Part shown: in pieces, positions 58,593-64,000 of the stretch
How positions within the stretch are numbered: the first letter of the stretch is position 1
How the letters are laid out: every line of letters begins with the position of its first letter
Origin: Actinobaculum massiliense
GTDB lineage: Bacteria; Actinomycetota; Actinomycetes; Actinomycetales; Actinomycetaceae
DNA: 64,000 nt
Assembly: GCF_001457435.1 (NCBI RefSeq)
Contig: NZ_LN881716.1
Span: 124,001 to 188,000, forward strand
Direction of reading: 5' to 3'
Notes under the pieces: generated by a model
What the model was told of the DNA's origin: nothing
Databases searched by the model: none
What the model saw: only the letters and a program-made list of their open reading frames with translations
Position numbers and translations under genes: made by a program

Positions 58593-60935
58593 GTGGCAGA
58601 GCGTGAGCAATCGCCCCGCGAGCGAGCAATAGGGGAAGAGCAGAGTTACGTCGACGTCGCCTACGCGGCACTCGACCACCATCGCGACGCCTACTCGCGC
58701 CGACTCTCGCGTGTACGTTCCCAGACCGGCCAAGAATCCGCCGGCGAAATGAGCGAGCGCGATTCCTTCGCCACTCACTACGAAGACAACCTGCAGCGCC
58801 TGCGCAATGTCGAGCACCGGCTTGTTTTGGGCCGCCTCGATTTTTCCAACGAGCGCCCGCCCGAACATATCGGACGAATTGGGCTCAAAGACGCGAACCA
58901 CAACATTGTTTTACTCGATTGGCGCGCGCCGCAGTCCGAACCGTTTTATCGGGCAACCGCCGCCAATCCGGGAGCCGTGAAGCGCCGTCGCCACATTCAA
59001 ACCGAACGTAGAACCGTCACCGGTATTGAGGACGAGCTTCTCGATGCGCAGGCCAGCGCGGCAAATGAAGAGGATCTCAACCTCACTGGCGAAGGCGCGC
59101 TGATGGCCGCCATGAACCAGGCTCGCGACGGCAAAATGGGCGATATCGTCGCCACGATCCAAGCCGAGCAAGACAGTATTATCCGCGCGGATCCGCAGGG
59201 GATTTTGGTGGTCCAGGGCGGGCCCGGGACGGGTAAAACCGCGGTGGCCCTCCATCGGGCGGCCTATCTGCTCTACACCCTGCGCAATCAGCTTTCACGC
59301 TCGGGCGTTTTGGTGATTGGCCCCTCGCCTGTGTTTTTGCGCTATATCGATCAGGTTTTGCCCTCACTGGGCGAATCCGACGTGGTCTCCTCCACCATGG
59401 GCGGGCTTTTGCCGGGCATAAGCGCCACGAATGTGGAAAGCGCGGAAATCGCGGAGATTAAAGGCCGCCTGGTGTGGCGCGCCATCGCGCAACGAGCCGT
59501 CACCGACATCCTGGAAAAGCCGTTGGAGCAGGTGGTGAGGCTCCGCATTTCCGGCGTGGATGTGCGTTTGCATCCCCGCGATGTGGCCAGTGCCCAGCGC
59601 CGAGCGCGCCGCAGCGAGGCGCGCACTCACAACCAGGCGCGCGATATTTACGCCAAACAGTTGGTCACCCTGCTCGCCGAACAGATCGCCGCCGCGCAAG
59701 AACTCGAGTTGGCGGATAATCAATGGATTATCGCCGACGTCGCCGCCTCTGTGGACGCGCGCCGGGAGATCAATTTGCATTGGCTACCTTCCTCGGCCGA
59801 AACCCTACTTGAGCGGCTCTATAAGCGCCCGCAGCTCCTGGAACGAGTCGCGCCCGAGCTCACACAGCGCGAGCGCGCTTTGCTCTATCGCGAACCGGGC
59901 GCGGGGTGGACCGTTGCCGACGTGGCTATTCTCGACGAGCTCGCGGAATATTTGGGGCCTTTTGATTCTGAGATTGATATGCGACGCCGTCGCACCCAAC
60001 TTGCCGAAGATGCCGAGATTGAGCGCTACGCGCGCGAGGCTATAGCCGGGATGGGCCTGGGCGGAGGCATCGTCAACTCGCAAATGCTCGCTGACCGCAT
60101 GAAGGTAAACACCGGCCCCGAAACGCTCGCCGACCGTGCCGCCAGCGATCGCACCTGGACCTACGGACACGTGGTGGTTGACGAAGCCCAAGAGCTTTCC
60201 CCCATGCAGTGGGAAATGATTATTCGCCGCAACCCCTCCCGCTCGATGACGATTGTTGGCGACCTCGACCAGCGCCCGGCGGGAGCGCCCGAGGGCGGAT
60301 GGCGCGAACTGGTGGGCCGTTTGGCGCCGCAGGTGCGCGAAGAGCGCCTCACGGTTTCCTATCGCACGCCCGCCACGATCTTGGACGCAGCGGCGCGGAC
60401 GCTAGCCGCCAACGGCGCGCCCGTCCGTCCGGTCACCGCCGCGCGTAATGCGGAAAACTGCCTGGATATCATTGCGGCCTCGAGCGGGGCGCACACTCAT
60501 GCCGCGGAACGGCGAGCAGATGCGGATCGCCAGGCAGGTAGGCGCGGGCGAAGCGACCTGCAATCTGCCACGGTTGAGACAATTCGATCCGCGTGCGAAG
60601 AGATGGATGATATCTACGGTCCGGGCGGCGGAACCTGCGGGGTGATCGTTCCCGAGAAGCGGGTTCGCGAGTTTAGGGATGTTCTAGATTCCGACCCGGC
60701 GCTTGCTCAGTGGACGCGCGATACGGCGGGACACGATGCCTCTGCACGCATTCAATTAGTGGACGCCGTCTACGCCAAAGGCCTGGAATACGACCACGTC
60801 ATTATGGTTGAGCCGCTGGAGATTCTGGATGAAGGACCGGGCAATCTCTACGTGGCAATGACGCGCCCCACCCGCAAACTTCATATTGTTTATGACCGTG
60901 GTCTGCCGCGCGGCTTGGCAATGCCGAAGAGCTAA
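58593..60935 (+). CDS. HelD-like RNA polymerase-recycling ATPase
   Basis: This UvrD/Rep-related ATPase of 780 residues belongs to the HelD (HelR) group, which binds stalled RNA polymerase and releases nucleic acid. The N-terminal coiled-coil-forming region (about 1-60) inserts into the secondary channel in relatives. Walker A is VVQGGPGTGKTAVALHRAAYLLYT (about 207-230), with later motifs VVDEAQELSPMQWEM (II), VSYRTPATI and VAMTRPTRKLHIVYD (VI). GTG start with GAGGAG nine bases before. In mycobacteria and streptomycetes relatives give rifamycin tolerance; that is not shown here. It stands alone. Confidence 0.9.
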   Translation: MAEREQSPRERAIGEEQSYVDVAYAALDHHRDAYSRRLSRVRSQTGQESAGEMSERDSFATHYEDNLQRLRNVEHRLVLGRLDFSNERPPEHIGRIGLKDANHNIVLLDWRAPQSEPFYRATAANPGAVKRRRHIQTERRTVTGIEDELLDAQASAANEEDLNLTGEGALMAAMNQARDGKMGDIVATIQAEQDSIIRADPQGILVVQGGPGTGKTAVALHRAAYLLYTLRNQLSRSGVLVIGPSPVFLRYIDQVLPSLGESDVVSSTMGGLLPGISATNVESAEIAEIKGRLVWRAIAQRAVTDILEKPLEQVVRLRISGVDVRLHPRDVASAQRRARRSEARTHNQARDIYAKQLVTLLAEQIAAAQELELADNQWIIADVAASVDARREINLHWLPSSAETLLERLYKRPQLLERVAPELTQRERALLYREPGAGWTVADVAILDELAEYLGPFDSEIDMRRRRTQLAEDAEIERYAREAIAGMGLGGGIVNSQMLADRMKVNTGPETLADRAASDRTWTYGHVVVDEAQELSPMQWEMIIRRNPSRSMTIVGDLDQRPAGAPEGGWRELVGRLAPQVREERLTVSYRTPATILDAAARTLAANGAPVRPVTAARNAENCLDIIAASSGAHTHAAERRADADRQAGRRGRSDLQSATVETIRSACEEMDDIYGPGGGTCGVIVPEKRVREFRDVLDSDPALAQWTRDTAGHDASARIQLVDAVYAKGLEYDHVIMVEPLEILDEGPGNLYVAMTRPTRKLHIVYDRGLPRGLAMPKS

Positions 60936-61085
60936 CTCGATAACCGCTGGTTAGCACCTGCTTGGCACTGTGTTTTAGCTGGCTATATCACCGTGTTTTC
61001 TAGCAGACGAAAAACAGAGAGCAGATAACCTTTTCAGGCGCGGGTTGAATACACTTCCAAACATTGCACAACTAAGGAGACGCAC

Positions 61086-62981
61086 GTGACGACTAGCGGA
61101 ACACATGATTGGTACAGGTTCTATCCCGAACATGCTCCGCATGAAATTGACGTCACGGACGAAACGATCGAACAGACGCTTTTTGTTGCCGCAGAGCGCT
61201 TTCCCCAGCGTGTCGCCATTGATTACCTGGGGGCCACCGTCACCTATGCGCAGCTACTTGAGCGCTCCCGGCGCGCCGCCACGGTTTTCCGTAGCGCGGG
61301 AATTCGCCCGGGCGACGTCGTCGCACTGGCCCTCCCCAATTGCCCACAGCACCTTTATGCGTTCTATGGAGCCGTTTTGGCGGGCGCGACGGTGGCCGAG
61401 GTCAATCCGCTGGGCACCCAAATTGAAATCACTCGCGAGCTGGATCTGGTTGCGGCGAAGGCGTTCGTTGCGTGGGAGAAAACCCTCGAGACCCTGGCAG
61501 CCACGGAGGACGATTCGCGGGTGTATTTCTCCGTCAACATTTCGCATTCACTTCCTCTCCACTCCCGCCTGCTTTTGCGCCTGCCGGTGAAGAAGGCGCG
61601 AAGCCTCAAGGAAAAGCTGCGTGGCCAGGCTCCCGCGGTCGCGGAATCCTTCGACGCCGCGCTTCGCCGCGCAAGCGCCCAGCCACCCGATGCTTTCCGC
61701 CCTGCCCCCGCAGATGCGGACGCGGTTTATCTATTCACAGGTGGAACTACCGGTGAACCGAAAGCGGTGCGGCTTTCGCATCGCAATCTCGTCTCCAACC
61801 GCAAGCAACTCATTGCCTGGGTTCCATTCGACGCGCAGTCACATCAGGTCGAAGCTGGGGTCTTGCCCTTCTTCCACGCTTTTGGTCTCACCATGGTGCT
61901 CCTAACCGGAGTGGATCTCGCCGCCACCATTATCTTGCAACCAACCTTTAATGCCGGCTCGCTACTTGATGCCCATAAGCGCCATCCCATTACGGTGTTT
62001 CCGGGCGTTGCCCCCATGTTTTCCCGAGTTCTCAAAGAGGTGGAGGCACGCGAGGCAGCGGGCCGACCGGAAGATCTTTCTTCTATCAAATTCGCCGTCA
62101 GCGGCGGGATGGCGCTTGCTCCCTCGCTTGCCACCCGCTGGGAAGAAGCAACGAAGAACTACATTATTGAGGGCTATGGACTAACCGAGGCGAGCCCGGT
62201 TATTTCAGGATCTCCAATGAACGAGTATCGCCGCGCCTCAACCCTCGGCGTCCCCTTCCCTTCCACCGAGGTGCGCCTGGCCGATCCGGATCATCCCGAT
62301 ACCACCATTACGGAGGGACCCGGGGAAATCCTCGTGCGCGGCCCGCAAGTATGCCTGGGATACCTTGGTGACGAAGCCGCAAGTGCTCAAACAATCGTCG
62401 ACGGATGGCTCCGCACCGGCGATATTGGGCATTGGGAGGATGGCTTCCTGGTGATGGCCGATCGCCGCAAAGAGGTCATTATTAACAACGGCTTCAATAT
62501 CTATCCCACGGAAGTGGAGGATGCCATTCGGAAGATTCCCGGAGTGAGTGACGTCGCCGTGGTGGGAATTCCCGACCATGAGCATGAGGAACGCGGCGAG
62601 TCCGTTGTTGCAGCCCTCGTCCTCGAGCCTTCAACGACCATGAGTCTGGCGCAACTTCGACAGTGGCTCGAAGGGTTGCTCCCCCATTACGCCATGCCCA
62701 CTTCTTTCGCTATTTTCGAGTCCCTGCCTCATTCCATGCTCGGCAAAGTTCTTCGTAAAAGCGTCCGCGAACAAATCGAGCGTTTCCAGCTAGTTGCTGG
62801 GCAGTGGGTGCGCTCCGCAACCGAGGTAGCAAGCGATGCCGCCTCACGAGCCATCAGCGCGGCCTCGAGCATGACGAGCCGGCTAGCCTCCCGAGATGAT
62901 CCGCGCGTGGAGATCCCAGCAGAGTCCCGCGATGATGAACAGGCTCAAGTTTGCCCAGTCACCCACCGCGAGGATGAGTAA
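61086..62981 (+). CDS. Long-chain acyl-CoA synthetase (AMP-binding)
   Basis: This AMP-forming ligase of 631 residues activates fatty acids or related carboxylates to CoA thioesters. Motifs: AVYLFTGGTTGEPKAVRLSHRN (A3, about 215), GYGLTEASPVISGSP (A5), GWLRTGDIGHWEDGFLVMADRRKEVIINNGFNIYPTEVE (A8) and LRKSVRE near A10 with the catalytic Lys in MLGKVLRK. A C-terminal ~60-residue extension rich in Ser/Ala/Arg follows. It starts with GTG after AAGGAG. The substrate is unknown. The gap 60936-61085 shows no other gene. Confidence 0.88.
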   Translation: MTTSGTHDWYRFYPEHAPHEIDVTDETIEQTLFVAAERFPQRVAIDYLGATVTYAQLLERSRRAATVFRSAGIRPGDVVALALPNCPQHLYAFYGAVLAGATVAEVNPLGTQIEITRELDLVAAKAFVAWEKTLETLAATEDDSRVYFSVNISHSLPLHSRLLLRLPVKKARSLKEKLRGQAPAVAESFDAALRRASAQPPDAFRPAPADADAVYLFTGGTTGEPKAVRLSHRNLVSNRKQLIAWVPFDAQSHQVEAGVLPFFHAFGLTMVLLTGVDLAATIILQPTFNAGSLLDAHKRHPITVFPGVAPMFSRVLKEVEAREAAGRPEDLSSIKFAVSGGMALAPSLATRWEEATKNYIIEGYGLTEASPVISGSPMNEYRRASTLGVPFPSTEVRLADPDHPDTTITEGPGEILVRGPQVCLGYLGDEAASAQTIVDGWLRTGDIGHWEDGFLVMADRRKEVIINNGFNIYPTEVEDAIRKIPGVSDVAVVGIPDHEHEERGESVVAALVLEPSTTMSLAQLRQWLEGLLPHYAMPTSFAIFESLPHSMLGKVLRKSVREQIERFQLVAGQWVRSATEVASDAASRAISAASSMTSRLASRDDPRVEIPAESRDDEQAQVCPVTHREDE

Positions 62982-63016
62982 TTAGATGTTTCACCCCGCT
63001 TGTTGCACCTGATGCC

Positions 63017-63487
63017 CTATTCAGCGGAGGCCGCGCCCGCCCCCTTATCCGCGCGCAGTTCGTCAATCGCAGCCTGGAAATCTTCGGCCGAGTTGTAGTT
63101 TGAATACACCGAGGCGAATCGCAGATAGGCAACCTCATCGAGCTCTTTGAGTGGCTCGAGAATCGCCAGGCCAATATCCTGCGAATCGACTTGCGAGCTT
63201 CCGAGGGCGCGAACGCGCTCTTCCACCTGTGCAGCGAGCACGGCCAACTGATCTTCCGTCACTGGACGACCTTGGCATGCCCGGCCTACGCCACTAATAA
63301 TCTTTTCCCGGGAGAACGGCTCGGCGGCCCCGGATCGTTTCATCACAACCAGCGACGCCGATTCAATCGTTGTGAAGCGACGATGGCACTCTAGGCACTC
63401 GCGCCGACGGCGAATGGAAAGACCATCCTCCGTGGTGCGAGTATCGACAACCTTTGAGTCAGAGTTTCGGCAGAAAGGGCAATGCAT
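63017..63487 (-). CDS. nrdR: Transcriptional repressor NrdR
   Basis: NrdR represses ribonucleotide reductase genes when dATP is high. It has ~156 residues. A zinc ribbon (CPFC at 3-6, CLEC at 31-34) is followed by the ATP-cone: [24 protein letters not shown] and [20 protein letters not shown] start at ATG 63487 (MHCPFCRN), the family start; a longer frame to 63556 is not supported. nrd genes are not in the window. Confidence 0.95.
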   Translation of the reverse strand: MHCPFCRNSDSKVVDTRTTEDGLSIRRRRECLECHRRFTTIESASLVVMKRSGAAEPFSREKIISGVGRACQGRPVTEDQLAVLAAQVEERVRALGSSQVDSQDIGLAILEPLKELDEVAYLRFASVYSNYNSAEDFQAAIDELRADKGAGAASAE

Positions 63488-63585
63488 ACTCAAACCGTAC
63501 TCGTTTGATAACTTTCCAGCCAAACCCATTTGCGGCTTTTTTACTGTGAGAAGCATATAATTTCCTCCCCTCAGCAGCCTTCAGC

Positions 63586-63984
63586 CTAATTCGGCAAACG
63601 CAGCACCTGGCCGGGTTGCAAGGCATCAGAGGTGAGCCCGTTCAGCGCCCTTAGCTCTGCCACCGCGCTGGCACCGTCCCGATCCCCCGGCAAAGAGGCA
63701 ACGATGGAGGAGAGCGTGTCACCGGGTTGGACCGTGACCGCACCATGGCCGGCGGGAACAAAGAGCGATCCGATGACGAGCCCCATGCTCACCAGCAGTG
63801 AAACCACAAGGAGAGCAACCGCGGCTTTGAAGCCGCTTGCTGCCGTGGATTCGAGCTCAGCCAGGGCCGTGGGGCGAGGCCTACGTTGAGGCTCAGCCAG
63901 ACGCGAGACGCTCGTCGCCTTGCGGCGAGATTGAGCGGTCCGGATCGCCAATTTTTCTGCCTTGCGCTGCTTACCGCGAACCAC
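63586..63984 (-). CDS. LysM-domain membrane protein, probably partial at 5' end
   Basis: This small protein has a basic Arg/Lys-rich start, one membrane helix (about 54-77: VALLVVSLLVSMGLVIGSLFV) and a C-terminal LysM domain (VTVQPGDTLSSIVASLPGDRD...LRALNGLTSDALQPGQVLRLP). LysM binds peptidoglycan, so the domain is outside the cell. It lies directly before nrdR on the same strand, an arrangement common in actinobacteria, often with lexA next, which would be beyond the right edge. The frame stays open to the window end, so the true start may lie outside. Confidence 0.8.
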   Translation of the reverse strand: MVRGKQRKAEKLAIRTAQSRRKATSVSRLAEPQRRPRPTALAELESTAASGFKAAVALLVVSLLVSMGLVIGSLFVPAGHGAVTVQPGDTLSSIVASLPGDRDGASAVAELRALNGLTSDALQPGQVLRLPN

Positions 63985-64000
63985 ACGCTTATCGGCCTCG

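Overview
The window is about 60% GC and looks chromosomal. Its gene content and order point to a high-GC Gram-positive actinobacterium, most likely of the family Actinomycetaceae. The supporting features are a DivIVA/SepF/YggT division block next to a full dcw cluster, a Pup-ligase/Dop-family enzyme, a PAC2 protein, DUF3040, an actinobacterial HelD-type ATPase, a LysM protein beside nrdR, and an 'anchored repeat' metal ABC locus. MurE carries DDPHDEDP where DAP-adding enzymes have DNPR, which suggests lysine or ornithine in the peptidoglycan. I see no insertion sequence, prophage, CRISPR array or rRNA. One tRNA is present.

Layout. (1) <1-1366: the N-terminal part of a MurJ lipid II flippase, running off the left edge. 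(2) 1588-6957: a minus-strand operon for non-phosphorylating L-fucose breakdown (mutarotase, aldolase, lactonase, dehydrogenase, dehydratase), divergent from an IclR regulator, with palindromic operators between them. (3) 6988-11150: NagA and a pyrimidine salvage group. The group holds a cytidine deaminase fused to an ASCH domain, a cytosine permease and a yeast-type cytosine deaminase. (4) 11207-15106: dnaG, a CAT-anticodon tRNA and dgt. (5) 15219-21783: the anchored-repeat ABC transporter with two surface proteins, a repeat-bearing metal-binding lipoprotein, an ATPase and a permease. (6) 21805-28063: dus, a PRC-barrel protein, YibE/F, glyS, a ZnuA-like lipoprotein without its metal-ligand histidines, zur and an S4-domain protein. 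(7) 28186-35666: a Pup-ligase-like gene flanked by two different tandem repeats, dnaE, a GNAT enzyme, an RluD-type synthase and lspA. (8) 35788-54114: the division and wall cluster divIVA, yggT, sepF, pgeF, ftsZ, ftsQ, murC, murG, ftsW, murD, mraY, murF, murE, ftsI, ftsL, rsmH, mraZ, transcribed right to left with many 1-4 base overlaps. (9) 54351-63984: DUF3040, dinB, a spermidine synthase-like methyltransferase, PAC2, HelD, an acyl-CoA ligase, nrdR and a LysM protein.

How parts work together. The fucose genes supply every step from L-fucose to pyruvate and lactaldehyde, but no transporter is visible. The two zinc-related loci share a Zur-like 15-mer (TGAGAATCGTTACCA near the surface transporter, GGAGAATCTTTGACA over the -35 of the ZnuA-like gene), and zur lies in the second locus. 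The most unusual items are the cytidine deaminase-ASCH fusion (a possible N4-acetylcytidine to uridine enzyme), the ZnuA-like protein with W/Y/R in place of its three His ligands, and the two minisatellites bracketing the orphan Pup-ligase-like gene.
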